DNA of 64,000 nucleotides, from positions 186,001 through 250,000 of the forward strand of contig OZ242280.1 of NCBI GenBank assembly GCA_965207345.1, given 5' to 3'. The translations under genes and the position numbers were made by a program. Origin of the DNA: G965207345 sp965207345. GTDB taxonomy: Bacteria; Pseudomonadota; Gammaproteobacteria; PS1; Pseudothioglobaceae. This document shows positions 27,980 to 37,773 of this stretch, one piece after another. The notes beneath the pieces are model-generated. The model was not told the DNA's origin. It made no database searches and was given only the letters and a program-made list of their open reading frames with translations. Position 1 is the stretch's first letter, and every line of letters begins with the position of its first letter.

Positions 27980-28771
27980 ATGAGAATAAAATTATTTACT
28001 TTTTTTATTTTTTTACTGATTACATTTTTTGCAAACGCACAACTGCGAGAAGAAATAGTGCGTTATCAAGCAGATGGTATTGAGATGAATGGTTATTTAG
28101 TTTGGGATGACCGTTATCCGGGTAAACGCCCGGGTATTATAATTGTGCATGAATGGTGGGGGCTTAATGATTATGCTAAAACACGGGCGCGTCAATTAGC
28201 GCTTATGGGCTATAGCGCTTTTGCTATTGATATGTATGGCGCTGGACAAAATACGACGCATCCTAAAATTGCTAAACAATTTTCAAGCGCTGTGCATAAA
28301 AATTTAGATAGCGCAAAATCCCGTTTTCAAAAAGCAATGACTATTTTCTCTAAACATCAAAGTGTTGCAAATGATATGCTCTCTGCGATTGGTTATTGTT
28401 TTGGTGGCAGTATTGTGTTAGAGATGGCGCGCCTAGGTCTACCACTTAAAATGGTTGCAAGTTTTCACGGTGCATTAACACCTCGTAGAGGTCATACGCC
28501 GAATATTAAATCTAAAGTACTAGTTTTTAACGGCAGTGATGACAAAATTGTGCCTAAAACACAAACGGAGGCATTTTTAAATGAAATGGAAAAATATGAC
28601 GTAGATTATGAATTTTATAATTATAACGATACTGTGCATGCTTTTAGCAATCCCGAAGCAAATGAAATTGGCGCGCGCTTTAATATCAATAATTTACGCT
28701 ATAACCGTTATGCTGATAGTGATTCTTGGGCAAAATTATCCCAAACACTCAGTGATTTGTATGCTAAATAA
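27980..28771 (+). CDS. Secreted dienelactone hydrolase family protein
   Basis: 263 residues. A signal peptide is clear (MRIKLFTFFIFLLITFFANA, cut after ANA). The mature part is an alpha/beta hydrolase of the DLH family: IIVHEWWGLNDYAK, then AIGYCFGGS with Cys as nucleophile, Asp in NGSDDKIVP and His in VHAFSNPEA. These are the Cys-Asp-His triad and the HEWWG element typical of DLH. Probably periplasmic. True substrate not known. Confidence 0.88.
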   Translation: MRIKLFTFFIFLLITFFANAQLREEIVRYQADGIEMNGYLVWDDRYPGKRPGIIIVHEWWGLNDYAKTRARQLALMGYSAFAIDMYGAGQNTTHPKIAKQFSSAVHKNLDSAKSRFQKAMTIFSKHQSVANDMLSAIGYCFGGSIVLEMARLGLPLKMVASFHGALTPRRGHTPNIKSKVLVFNGSDDKIVPKTQTEAFLNEMEKYDVDYEFYNYNDTVHAFSNPEANEIGARFNINNLRYNRYADSDSWAKLSQTLSDLYAK

Positions 28772-28841
28772 AAATAAAAAATACTGACTAAACACCGACG
28801 ACTTAGCAGCACCATGGGGCGTAAGTGCTCTTAAAATTATG

Positions 28842-31331
28842 CTATTTTTCTAAATTTTTACTTTGAATAATAGGATTGTCTAAATTGCCGCTAATTGTGT
28901 AATCAAAAAAAATCACTTTTTTTAGCACAGAATCAAGTTTTTCGCCTCTAAATAACAATTGATCTGCTGTCCAGATAGCAAGACCAACGGCACCAGTACC
29001 TAATAGGTAAGTTAATACTGGCAAACTTCCAGATACTGAAGGAATAACCGTTGCTTCTAAATTTAGCACACCGGTTAATAAATTTATCTTGCCTGTTAAA
29101 TCAATATTACTAGATGAACTCAATAGTTTAAATTTTTCAATGTGCATCATGCCTTTTTCAATTTTAAGATTTGTATTGATATTATCATATTCAAAACCTT
29201 TAGCAATCACGTCAGAAAAGTTTAGCTTCAATCTTTTTTTGAGTGCATTAATATTAAGTACTGATAAAATGCGTCCAAAATTGCCAATATCTTTTTCATT
29301 AAGTACGCCTTTTTCAACATGGATATTTGCTTCCCCCACAATATTATTTAAGCTAATGTTCCAAGGTGCACATGAGCAAGTAAAATGAATATTACTTTTA
29401 AATTTACCGCCTTTTACTGATTCAGAAATGCCAATTTCTTTTAAAACTAATGATAGTTTATCATGATTGATAGTACTATAAAATTCACTTTCTTTTTCAG
29501 ACCACTTACCATGAAAAGATATGCCAAGTGCCTTATTCGTAAAATAACCTTCCTCAATAAGTAAAGCATCAGAATCATCATGCATTAGCCTAAATTGTAG
29601 ATCAGGTAATAAATAATCATTAATATGAATTTGATGAGCATTAACAAACATATCAGGGATTATATTTGGCGTAATTTGCCAATTATTTTTTTGATTAAGA
29701 TTGCTATCAATTTTTACGCTGTGGATATGCAACTGCGACAAAATACCCTTTTGATAAGACATAGTTGCACTTACACCAATGCCTGCTGCAAGCAGCTTTA
29801 CCTGCCAAAGGTGTGGCTTATTATTTTTATTCTGCGTTAAGTCTTTAGTAAATAAAGCCAAGTTTGTCTGGGTCGTAGTGGCTAGAATATTTAAACTATC
29901 TTTTTCATAATACCAGTCTAAATCAAGTGGCTTTTTTTTGAATATACCTTTTGCTTTCGCACCGAGTTTCTTATCAAAATAAATAACGTCACCATTTATA
30001 TTATCAATTGTAATAGATGGATTTTTAAGCATTAACCTATTATTTTTTAGTTGACTCATAACACGTATATCTGGTGCTGTATTTTTGTTTAGTGGTAGTT
30101 TTAGCTGAATATAGGTTTTTGCATTGCCAGATAAAAACAAAGTATCTAACACTGTTAAATTTAGTGCTAGAGCGTCCAATTTCAAAAATTCTAATAGTTG
30201 TTCACTACGGTTTGAGGTTTGCATAATTGCTGAGATGGAGCTTGAATTACCTAATAAATCATCAACATAAATCTCTGCTTTATCAATTGCTAATACATTG
30301 AGCTTAGCATCTTTAAAATGAATAAATAATTTTTTACCATCACTATGAATGTTGGCATTAAAATTTTCTAAATTGGGCCAGGCATCATCAAAATTAAACA
30401 GCACATTTTTGGTATATAAACGAACATCAATTTTTGGCTTTACATCTGTTTTAAATTCTTGCATTACTGATACTTTAATATCAGTCAATTCACCCTCTTT
30501 AAATATTTTTTTAAGCCAATGAAAAAGCGCTTCATTTATGAATTTATCTGGCAAATAATCAATAAGTTTCATTGCTTTTATGTGTGGAATTTGTAACATA
30601 AAAGTTATTTTATTTTGAGAATCTTTTTCTAAGTCTATATGCAATTTAATATCAGAATTATCTGCTAAAACACTGAGTGAAAATTTTCTATCACGCACCA
30701 GTTTTTCTACATCTAACACTGCTTTTATATTAAATTCAGGTAGGGCTTTAGAAAAAATAGTATTTTCTGATAAATTTTGATGATACATAGTCATATAAAA
30801 CTTACCATCTAGGTAGTAAGCAAGTATCGGTTCTGTGTCAAAAATTTGTGCTGACTTCTGCTTTAAAATAATTTTTTCAACACGAATTACATCAATAAAA
30901 TAAAATAAATTTTGGTAATCCAACGTGAATTTATTTAGCGATATTTCTTTTATTGAATCAAGATTAAGTGTCAATTTTTCAAGCGATATGCTACTTTTAC
31001 GATAATCCCTATAAAATAAAGATATCACAGCAAAAAATGGTAAATTTAGATCATCTATTCTCGCAACCATCTGCTTAGAATGTGGGTTTGAAAATACGAT
31101 ATATTGAGTAGAAATAACAAAACCACCCTTCTGATAATCTAAACCAAAATTAGCAAGATCAATCTCTAATTTTGTTAAATCTTCTAACTTTGAAACGACA
31201 GACCCTTTTAAAGTATGTTGAAAAAGCCATGTTACTACTAAGATTAAAATAAGTAGAATAGCAAGAATTTTAAATGCTAATTTTATCAAGCGATAAAAAA
31301 AACTGACAGTTACTTTTTTTTCATTTATCAT
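28842..31331 (-). CDS. YhdP/AsmA-like large envelope protein
   Basis: 829 residues with one N-terminal membrane helix (FKILAILLILILVVTWLF, about 18-36) and a long beta-rich periplasmic part. The C-terminal third (NIHVEKGVLNEKDIGNFGRI, VLNINALKKRLKLNF, then DLTGKINLLTGVLNLEATV) matches the AsmA-like/DUF3971 region of YhdP. These bridge-like proteins are linked to phospholipid transport to the outer membrane. It is shorter than Escherichia coli YhdP (about 1266). Alone on its strand. TamB is less likely because no DUF490-type ending is seen. Confidence 0.75.
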   Translation of the reverse strand: MINEKKVTVSFFYRLIKLAFKILAILLILILVVTWLFQHTLKGSVVSKLEDLTKLEIDLANFGLDYQKGGFVISTQYIVFSNPHSKQMVARIDDLNLPFFAVISLFYRDYRKSSISLEKLTLNLDSIKEISLNKFTLDYQNLFYFIDVIRVEKIILKQKSAQIFDTEPILAYYLDGKFYMTMYHQNLSENTIFSKALPEFNIKAVLDVEKLVRDRKFSLSVLADNSDIKLHIDLEKDSQNKITFMLQIPHIKAMKLIDYLPDKFINEALFHWLKKIFKEGELTDIKVSVMQEFKTDVKPKIDVRLYTKNVLFNFDDAWPNLENFNANIHSDGKKLFIHFKDAKLNVLAIDKAEIYVDDLLGNSSSISAIMQTSNRSEQLLEFLKLDALALNLTVLDTLFLSGNAKTYIQLKLPLNKNTAPDIRVMSQLKNNRLMLKNPSITIDNINGDVIYFDKKLGAKAKGIFKKKPLDLDWYYEKDSLNILATTTQTNLALFTKDLTQNKNNKPHLWQVKLLAAGIGVSATMSYQKGILSQLHIHSVKIDSNLNQKNNWQITPNIIPDMFVNAHQIHINDYLLPDLQFRLMHDDSDALLIEEGYFTNKALGISFHGKWSEKESEFYSTINHDKLSLVLKEIGISESVKGGKFKSNIHFTCSCAPWNISLNNIVGEANIHVEKGVLNEKDIGNFGRILSVLNINALKKRLKLNFSDVIAKGFEYDNINTNLKIEKGMMHIEKFKLLSSSSNIDLTGKINLLTGVLNLEATVIPSVSGSLPVLTYLLGTGAVGLAIWTADQLLFRGEKLDSVLKKVIFFDYTISGNLDNPIIQSKNLEK

Positions 31332-31505
31332 AAAATAGCTATATTATAAGATGCCATATTTAATATCGCTTTAATATTAAATAGTTTGATTTTAATGTAT
31401 TGATAAACTTTATTTGATAAACTGAGTATAACAAAGCACATTAATTTTTAACTCTGACACTTTTAAAAATTTAAAAGGTCTAAGTAGTGCTGTGATATTC
31501 TTAAA

Positions 31506-32633
31506 TCAACGATATTGACGCAGATACCACCAAGCAAATATTTTTTTTAAATAATGAAATAAACGAAGTGGCGGTAATATCAGTGCGTAATCGTTGCTTC
31601 GTTTAACCAACATGCCTTTATCAAGGCTGTCAATAATACAAAGTAATTCACTGCGAAATGTATGACATGCCATTTTATTTTCTAAACTAAGTAACGCGTT
31701 TTTTGCTGCAGCAATAGCTTGTAAATCTGCCATATGTGCTTGTTTAGGCTGCCATTCTGGACCAGGAAAACTACCAGAATCTCCCGCTACAAAAACTTTT
31801 TTTGCACCAATAACTTGACAAAATTTATCAGCTTTCAATAACCCACCTTTACTACGTTTAAACAGTGTATTATCAAACCATTTATTTCCTGTTATGCCAG
31901 GCATAAATAAAATTAAATCTACGTTAAATTCACCACCTTCAGAAATAATCTTATGTGCGCTAAAGCTTTTAAGTTTATGGCCTAAATGCATTTTTATATT
32001 GCGTTTTTTCATCTCCGAAAGTAACTTACTCACTGCATTCTCACCTAAACGAATACCAGGTTTAGATGCTGGACTAAAAAATATTAACTCAAATTGAGTG
32101 CGTCTTTTCTCCTTGCGCAGTTGCGTATCAATAGTAAATAAAAATTCAAAGATAGGACCGCCACGCATCGCACTAGGTTCATTAGGATTACTAGCAAAAC
32201 CAAAAGCGATAGTGCCTCCTGTCATTTTAGCTAATTTTTCTTTAATTTCCTCAGCGGCTAAAACACCTTCACAAGGTGTAATTGCGTGCTCAATACCAGA
32301 TAATTTTTTAATAAAGCGCCCACCTGATGCAATGATGAGTGCATCACTATCAATACGTGCGCCTTTTTTGGTACATACTGTGCGTTCAGATTCAACACCT
32401 ACAACACAATCTTTAATATAATTTACTTGATAGCGTTTAAAAAAACGTTCAAGCGGTACACAAATATCACAGGCACTTACCTTAGCGCTTGGTATCCAAA
32501 TTAAGCCTGGCAAATAAACTAATTCTGCTTTAGGTGCAATGAGCGTAATTTTAAGAGATTTACTCTGCTTTCTTAGTGTTTTAATGCTTGTTAAACCGGC
32601 AAAACCACAACCAATAATTACAATATGTTTCAT
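31506..32633 (-). CDS. Sulfide:quinone reductase-like FAD-dependent oxidoreductase
   Basis: 375 residues. FAD site IVIIGCGFAGLTSIKTLRK at the N-terminus, a second ALIIASGG, and FVAGDSG with nearby QPKQAHMADLQA, as in the SQR/flavocytochrome c sulfide dehydrogenase family. One Cys (TPCEG, near residue 128) is in the position of the first SQR cysteine. The second redox Cys, normally in an xxCFGPxYEF block, is absent: the sequence reads AMRGGPIFEF. The third is also not visible. So canonical sulfide oxidation is doubtful. Quinone or membrane contact is suggested by the amphipathic, aromatic C-terminus (FHYLKKIFAWWYLRQ). Confidence 0.75.
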   Translation of the reverse strand: MKHIVIIGCGFAGLTSIKTLRKQSKSLKITLIAPKAELVYLPGLIWIPSAKVSACDICVPLERFFKRYQVNYIKDCVVGVESERTVCTKKGARIDSDALIIASGGRFIKKLSGIEHAITPCEGVLAAEEIKEKLAKMTGGTIAFGFASNPNEPSAMRGGPIFEFLFTIDTQLRKEKRRTQFELIFFSPASKPGIRLGENAVSKLLSEMKKRNIKMHLGHKLKSFSAHKIISEGGEFNVDLILFMPGITGNKWFDNTLFKRSKGGLLKADKFCQVIGAKKVFVAGDSGSFPGPEWQPKQAHMADLQAIAAAKNALLSLENKMACHTFRSELLCIIDSLDKGMLVKRSNDYALILPPLRLFHYLKKIFAWWYLRQYR

Positions 32634-32858
32634 TTGATTTCTCCTTTTTGTATGTAGAAACCTCTTTGTAATTTAAAAAATAAATAGGACACAATTTTTA
32701 ACATAAAAATATTATATAATCTAAGTAGACTTTTTAAAAACTATTTGGCAATCATGCTATTTTAATATTTACGCCTAGCTACTTGACGTAAAAATAATAA
32801 ATTTTACTAAGATGTTGGCAAAAAATAAATTTTATATATTTTAAATAAAGGAGTCCTA

Positions 32859-33443
32859 ATGCTTTCAGATGATAGTTTAGATATTTTGTTTCGTAAAGCA
32901 CGCAGTCATAATGGCTGGCTTGATAAAAAAGTAACCACACAACAACTAAAACAAATTTATGCGCTGATGAAATATGGATCAACATCAGCAAACTCATGCC
33001 CAATGCGTCTTGTTTTTATTATAAGTAAGGGGGCAAAAGAACGCTTAAAAAAACACCTTAATGCAGACAATATTGAAAAATCTATGCAAGCACCAGTGGT
33101 TGCAATTATCGCATATGACAAAGAATTTTATCAAAAATTACCAATGCTTTTTCCGCATAATCTAGACGCCAAAAATTGGTTTATTGGTAGTGAAGAAAAA
33201 ATTAGTGTATCAGGTACCATGAATGCAACCTTGCAAGGTGCTTACTTTATGTTAGCTGCTCGTGCACTTGGACTTGATTGTGGGCCTATGGCTGGATTTA
33301 ATAACATCAGCCTTGACGGGGAATTCTTTTCAAGAAAAAATTATAAATCCATTTTCTTATGCGCCTTAGGCTACGGCGATAAAAGCAAAATTTTTCCGCG
33401 TTCACCACGTCTAGATTTTGCTAGTGTATGTAATATTTGCTAA
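32859..33443 (+). CDS. Nitroreductase-family protein, malonic semialdehyde reductase (RutE) type
   Basis: 194 residues of the FMN-dependent nitroreductase fold. It begins LDILFRKARSHNGWLDKKVT and has YGSTSANSCPMRLVFI, the FMN-binding RutE pattern, followed by TMNATLQGAYFMLAARALGLDCGPM. RutE-type proteins reduce malonic semialdehyde or nitro compounds; the other rut genes are not here, so the physiological substrate is open. GGAG precedes the ATG. Its 3' end overlaps that of the convergent small gene by 4 bases. Confidence 0.85.
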   Translation: MLSDDSLDILFRKARSHNGWLDKKVTTQQLKQIYALMKYGSTSANSCPMRLVFIISKGAKERLKKHLNADNIEKSMQAPVVAIIAYDKEFYQKLPMLFPHNLDAKNWFIGSEEKISVSGTMNATLQGAYFMLAARALGLDCGPMAGFNNISLDGEFFSRKNYKSIFLCALGYGDKSKIFPRSPRLDFASVCNIC

Positions 33444-33691
33444 TCTTGATAAAGCTCAACAATATAAAAAAGATTGAATCCTTCTGAGGAACGTGCAGGA
33501 CCTATAACGCGCGCTGCATAAAGCATTTTCTTCCTGTTAGATTTTTTAATTGCATCTGCTTTAGAGCGAACAATTCTAACATCTGACTGGGAACAACGCG
33601 TACGTTTAAGGTGGCGCAAGTGTACAACAGCAAAATACTCTGTTACAACACTTGCCTTTGGGTTCATATCTAGCTGGTAGCCTCTAACCAT
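33440..33691 (-). CDS. Conserved-looking 83-residue protein, unknown
   Basis: Begins MVRGYQLDMNPKASVVTEYF and has a basic middle (LRHLKRTRCSQSDVRIVRSK) and a hydrophobic end (GFNLFYIVELY). It is mixed alpha/beta in look, without signal peptide or membrane helix. It lies 22 bases downstream of the yciI-like gene on the same strand, with an in-phase ATG, so probably a real second gene of that operon. I do not recognise the family. Confidence 0.55.
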   Translation of the reverse strand: MVRGYQLDMNPKASVVTEYFAVVHLRHLKRTRCSQSDVRIVRSKADAIKKSNRKKMLYAARVIGPARSSEGFNLFYIVELYQD

Positions 33692-33713
33692 TATTTACAC
33701 CAGAAAAAAGAAA

Positions 33714-34013
33714 TCACGGCAGGACCTTTTTAAAAGGCTTTACTATAACTTTTTCGTAAGCACCAGAAATAAAATAAGGATCAGCATCCGCCCATGCTTT
33801 TGCTACACTTAAATCATCAAATTCTCCAACAACTAAACTGCCACTAAAACCGTATTCACCGGGCTCTACGGTATCAATTGCTGGGTGCGGTCCTGCTAAA
33901 ATTAGCCGCCCTTCATTTTTTAGCAGTTCAAGACGTGCAATATGGGCACTACGAGCTATTTTACGCTTTTCTAAACTATTTTTAATATCTACTGCCATAA
34001 TAGCATACAACAT
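33714..34013 (-). CDS. yciI: YciI-like (YCII) protein
   Basis: About 99 residues from ATG 34013; an earlier in-frame ATG at 34028 is disfavoured because the AGGGG just behind it is well placed as ribosome binding site for the later one, and MLYAIMAVDIKNSLEKR is the usual family start. The ferredoxin-like YCII domain is evident: RSAHIARLELL with the conserved His, GRLILAGPHPA, and FDDLSVAKAWADADPYFISGAY. Function of YciI proteins is poorly defined; related domains act as small-molecule lyases or dehydrochlorinase-like enzymes. Confidence 0.85.
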   Translation of the reverse strand: MLYAIMAVDIKNSLEKRKIARSAHIARLELLKNEGRLILAGPHPAIDTVEPGEYGFSGSLVVGEFDDLSVAKAWADADPYFISGAYEKVIVKPFKKVLP

Positions 34014-34286
34014 AATATAACCCCTCATTAAAAATAATCAACATTAAAAAATAACAGCTAAATTATAACATAGACAAATTATTATCTTTACAGGTCGCTA
34101 TTTTATTTTGCAAAAAAAATAATCAAAAAATTTAATTATCCTCTTAAAGAGTCCTATTTGCTCAAACAGAATTTTGTTTTTTGAAATACAAAATTTTTGT
34201 GTTGTAAAAAATTTAACTAACACATTAAATTTGTTATAATAAACTTTCTATAATTAAATCAGTCTACCATTAAAAAGGAGAATAAA

Positions 34287-34700
34287 ATGGCGTTAAAAAA
34301 TTCAAAAACAGAGCAAAATTTAAAAGACGCATTCTCAGGTGAATCACAAGCAAATCGTCGTTATTTATATTTTGCAGCAAAAGCAGATGTTGAGGGATAC
34401 AATGATATTTCTGCAGTTTTTCGCTCTACTGCTGAGGGTGAGACAGGTCATGCACACGGTCATTTAGAATATTTAGAAGAGGTTGGAGACCCTGCAACGG
34501 GATTACCAATTGGTGAAACAAGCGAAAATTTAAAGGCTGCGGTTGCTGGTGAAACACATGAATATACTGATATGTATCCAGGTATGGCAAAAACAGCGCG
34601 AGAGGAAGGTTTTGATGAAATATCGAATTGGTTTGAGACTCTTGCTAAAGCTGAACGTTCGCATGCTAATCGTTTTCAAAAAGCACTAGATTCTATGTAA
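34287..34700 (+). CDS. Rubrerythrin (diiron domain only)
   Basis: 137 residues. Ferritin-like four-helix bundle with diiron ligands in GESQANRRYLYFA, EGETGHAHGHLE, GETHEYTDMYPG and KAERSHANRF (Glu and ExxH pairs). There is no C-terminal rubredoxin domain, so this is the short rubrerythrin type. It reduces peroxides or protects Fe-S proteins. A strong AAAGGAG site lies 8 bases before the ATG, and a TATAAT box (34235-34240) about 50 bases upstream may be its promoter. It heads a block with the GlpC-like and DUF3501 genes, an arrangement found in many beta- and gammaproteobacteria. Confidence 0.93.
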   Translation: MALKNSKTEQNLKDAFSGESQANRRYLYFAAKADVEGYNDISAVFRSTAEGETGHAHGHLEYLEEVGDPATGLPIGETSENLKAAVAGETHEYTDMYPGMAKTAREEGFDEISNWFETLAKAERSHANRFQKALDSM

Positions 34701-34801
34701 ATGCTTAGACGTATAAAAAGCCAATAAAAACAATTTTCTTTGCTTCTGAACTTCTAAATTTCGTGTTGCTTAAATACGTGATTGCCTAGTATCAAAAAAT
34801 T

Positions 34802-36115
34802 ATGATAAAAGAGGGTTCTCTTGATAAACCAGAGCGCCTGCCTATTGATTGGCAGAATGAAGAATTTTATAATAAGAATGCTTTATTTTCGGAATTAGAG
34901 CGCGTTTTTGATATTTGTCACGGCTGTCGTCGCTGTGTTAATCTTTGCCAAGCTTTTCCAACTTTATTTGATTTAATTGACACATCTAAAACTATGGAAA
35001 TAGATAGTGTTGATGAAAATAATTATCAAAAGGTAGTAAGTGAATGTTATTTATGCGATTTATGTTACATGACTAAGTGTCCTTATGTTCCTCCGCATGA
35101 ATGGAAAGTAGATTTTCCACATTTGATGTTGCGTGCTAAAGCAGTTGCATTTAAGAGAGATGGTGTAAAAATATCACGCAAAATACTAAGTGCGCCACAA
35201 TTAGTTGGGAAATTAGCAAGCATACCTGTTATTAATAATGTTGTTAATCAAGCAAGTAGGAATAATTCTTATATGCGCGGCTTGCTTAATAAATTTATAG
35301 GCATACACCCGAGTGCACACATAGCAAGTTATCATAGTAAAAATCGCCCAAGCCAAATTTTAAAGACCCAGCATCCAAAAAAAAATTTCTATAAAGAAAA
35401 GGTTGCCATATTTGCTACTTGTTATGGTGAATATAATCAAGTAGATAGTGTGCTTGATTTGAATACAGTTTTGCGCCACAATCAAATAGAAACTATGCTC
35501 GTAAAAAAAATAAAATGCTGCGCGATGCCTAAGCTAGAACTCGGTGATATAGAAAGTGTTATCCGTTTTGCAAAACACAATAAAAAATCCCTTTATAAAC
35601 TCAGCAAGGTAGGTTATAAATTTATTGCCCCCATTCCTTCTTGTGTATTGATGTTTAAAAATGAGCTACCACTATTATTACCTGATGATAAAGAAATTAG
35701 CGCTATTGCTAAAGCATTTTTTGATCCATTTGAATATTTGTTTTATCTCCATCAAAATAATAAACTTAGCACTAATTTTAAGGCACTCAGTCACAAAGTG
35801 CTCTATCAAGTTGCCTGTCATCAACGTGTGCAAAATATTGGCGCAAAAACTAAGCAAATCTTAACTCTTATTCCCGGACTAAAACTAACAGTTTTTGAAA
35901 GATGTTCGGGACACAATGGCAGTTATGGTGTGCGCCAAAATACTTATGAGAATGCAAGAAAAATTGCGCGTCCAATTGTTCAAAAAGTTGATGAAACAAT
36001 GGATTATGTCGTTAGCGATTGCATACTTGCTAGCAAACATATTACACATTTAAGCAAATATAATACACCTGCTGTCCATCCAATTTATTTACTAAAAAAA
36101 GCGTATGGATTATGA
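34802..36115 (+). CDS. GlpC/HdrD-like Fe-S protein with two 4Fe-4S clusters and CCG domain
   Basis: 437 residues. Two ferredoxin-type cluster motifs: Cys39, 42, 45, 49 (CHGCRRCVNLC) and Cys82, 85, 88, 93 (CYLCDLCYMTKC). The C-terminal half carries the cysteine-rich (CCG-type) domain of heterodisulfide-reductase-like proteins (KKIKCCAMPKLELGD near 238, and VYQVACHQRV / ERCSGHNGSYG later). Such subunits pass electrons between quinone or thiol partners. Its ATGA stop/start overlap with the DUF3501 gene and position after rubrerythrin suggest an electron path that reduces rubrerythrin, though this is inference from the conserved neighbourhood. Confidence 0.85.
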   Translation: MIKEGSLDKPERLPIDWQNEEFYNKNALFSELERVFDICHGCRRCVNLCQAFPTLFDLIDTSKTMEIDSVDENNYQKVVSECYLCDLCYMTKCPYVPPHEWKVDFPHLMLRAKAVAFKRDGVKISRKILSAPQLVGKLASIPVINNVVNQASRNNSYMRGLLNKFIGIHPSAHIASYHSKNRPSQILKTQHPKKNFYKEKVAIFATCYGEYNQVDSVLDLNTVLRHNQIETMLVKKIKCCAMPKLELGDIESVIRFAKHNKKSLYKLSKVGYKFIAPIPSCVLMFKNELPLLLPDDKEISAIAKAFFDPFEYLFYLHQNNKLSTNFKALSHKVLYQVACHQRVQNIGAKTKQILTLIPGLKLTVFERCSGHNGSYGVRQNTYENARKIARPIVQKVDETMDYVVSDCILASKHITHLSKYNTPAVHPIYLLKKAYGL

Positions 36116-36717
36116 ATTATAACAATCAAAATTTTCTTACTCCTAAAGATTTAATGCCACTGGAGGTTTATGCAAAAAAACGTTCTAAAATACGTGCGCA
36201 TGTTATGGTACTTAAAAAAAAACGTGATGTTAACTTAGGTAAACATATTCGTCTGCTATTTGAAAATCACAACACCATTTTATATCAAATTCAAGAAATG
36301 CTTAGAATTGAGCGCATTTTTGAGCCAGAAGGTATTCTAGAAGAATTAAAAGTTTATAACCCACTAATTCCAAATGGTTCTAATTTAAAAGCAACGATGA
36401 TGATTGAATATAATGACATAAACGAAAGGCGCAGTGCGCTTGCTAAACTTATTGGAATTGAAAAATCTATTAGTATGAAAATTGATGGCGGGGAGGAAAT
36501 TATTCCCATTAGCAACGAAGATTTAACACGTGATAATGATGAAAAAACTTCTTCGGTGCATTTTATGCGTTTTGAGCTAACGCTAGAACAAATACATGCT
36601 TTTAAAGCAAAAAAACCTGTTTTAATTGCTGTTAACCATGCGCATTATCAAGTTAGACTAACATTAGATAAACAAACACAGCAAGCTTTGTCAGAAGATT
36701 TTGACACGAGTAAATAA
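36112..36717 (+). CDS. DUF3501 family protein
   Basis: 201 residues, starting inside the last codon of the Fe-S protein gene (ATGA). The opening LTPKDLMPLEVYAKKRSKIR and the NTILYQIQEMLRIERIFEPE block are typical of DUF3501, which is nearly always found with rubrerythrin and the GlpC-like protein. No catalytic motif is visible and no biochemical function is known to me. Soluble, no signal peptide. Confidence 0.85.
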   Translation: MNYNNQNFLTPKDLMPLEVYAKKRSKIRAHVMVLKKKRDVNLGKHIRLLFENHNTILYQIQEMLRIERIFEPEGILEELKVYNPLIPNGSNLKATMMIEYNDINERRSALAKLIGIEKSISMKIDGGEEIIPISNEDLTRDNDEKTSSVHFMRFELTLEQIHAFKAKKPVLIAVNHAHYQVRLTLDKQTQQALSEDFDTSK

Positions 36718-36782
36718 ATTTTAAATAATTAACATATTTTTGAAATGACGCATTAAAAATATTAATTTATCCTATTTTACTA

Positions 36783-37739
36783 ATGAGTGTATTAGAAACG
36801 CAAATCAAGCGAGAGCTAAAAAAACAAAATGCTGTTTTGCTTGCACATTACTATGTAGCATCAGAGTTACAATTACTTGCAGAAAAAACAGGAGGTATCG
36901 TTGCTGATTCTTTAGAAATGGCGCGTTTTGGCAAATATTGTCATGCAAACGTGATTGTTATTGCTGGTGTTAAATTTATGGGTGAAACGGCAAAAATTCT
37001 CGCACCTGAAAAAACTGTTTTAGTGTTAGATAATCGTGCAACTTGCTCACTTGATATTTCTTGCCCTATAGACGATTTTAATGCTTTTTGTGCTAAGCAC
37101 AAAGAAAGAGAAGTGGTTGTTTATGCAAATACTTCCGCTGCTGTGAAAGCGAAAGCTAACTGGGTTGTTACTTCAGGTAGCGCACTTAAAATAGTAGAAC
37201 ACTTACACGAACAAGGGGAAAAAATCCTTTGGGCGCCTGATAGACATTTGGGTGCTTATATAAGAGCACGCACGCACGCAGACATGCTTCTTTGGCATGG
37301 TAGCTGCGTTGTGCACGAAGCATTTAAAGCAGATGCACTGATAAAATTAAAAGAAAAAATGCCAGGAGCTTGTGTTTTAGTGCATCCTGAATCTCCGATG
37401 GAGGTAATTGAGCTTGCTGATGTGGTTGGCTCAACAACAGAATTAATTAAAGCCGTTAGAGATAGGGCAGAGCAAACTTATATCGTTGCAACTGATAATG
37501 GTATTTTTCATAAAATGCGCGAAATAGCACCGAACAAAAAATTTATTGAAGCACCAAGTATGGGTATCGGTGCAACCTGTGAAAGCTGTGCACACTGTGA
37601 ATGGATGGCAATGAATAATTTAGAAAAATGCTTGCATGTCTTAAAAGTGCATAACAATGAAATTAATATTGAACCAGATATTATCAGCCAAGCACAAAAT
37701 GCTATTAATCGCCTGCTTGACTTCACCACAAAACACTAG
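36783..37739 (+). CDS. nadA: Quinolinate synthase A
   Basis: 318 residues. Condenses iminoaspartate with dihydroxyacetone phosphate to quinolinate in NAD synthesis, using one 4Fe-4S cluster. Seen: AVLLAHYYV, GVKFMGETAKIL, the SLDISCP cluster region, VYANTSAAVKA, WAPDRHLG and a late GATCESCAHCEWM region that supplies a cluster Cys. Length fits the short NadA form. nadB and nadC are not in the window. It follows the DUF3501 gene by 65 bases. Confidence 0.95.
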   Translation: MSVLETQIKRELKKQNAVLLAHYYVASELQLLAEKTGGIVADSLEMARFGKYCHANVIVIAGVKFMGETAKILAPEKTVLVLDNRATCSLDISCPIDDFNAFCAKHKEREVVVYANTSAAVKAKANWVVTSGSALKIVEHLHEQGEKILWAPDRHLGAYIRARTHADMLLWHGSCVVHEAFKADALIKLKEKMPGACVLVHPESPMEVIELADVVGSTTELIKAVRDRAEQTYIVATDNGIFHKMREIAPNKKFIEAPSMGIGATCESCAHCEWMAMNNLEKCLHVLKVHNNEINIEPDIISQAQNAINRLLDFTTKH

Positions 37740-37773
37740 CCACTTCTGACTTCGTAAAGACTAAAAAATTTGT

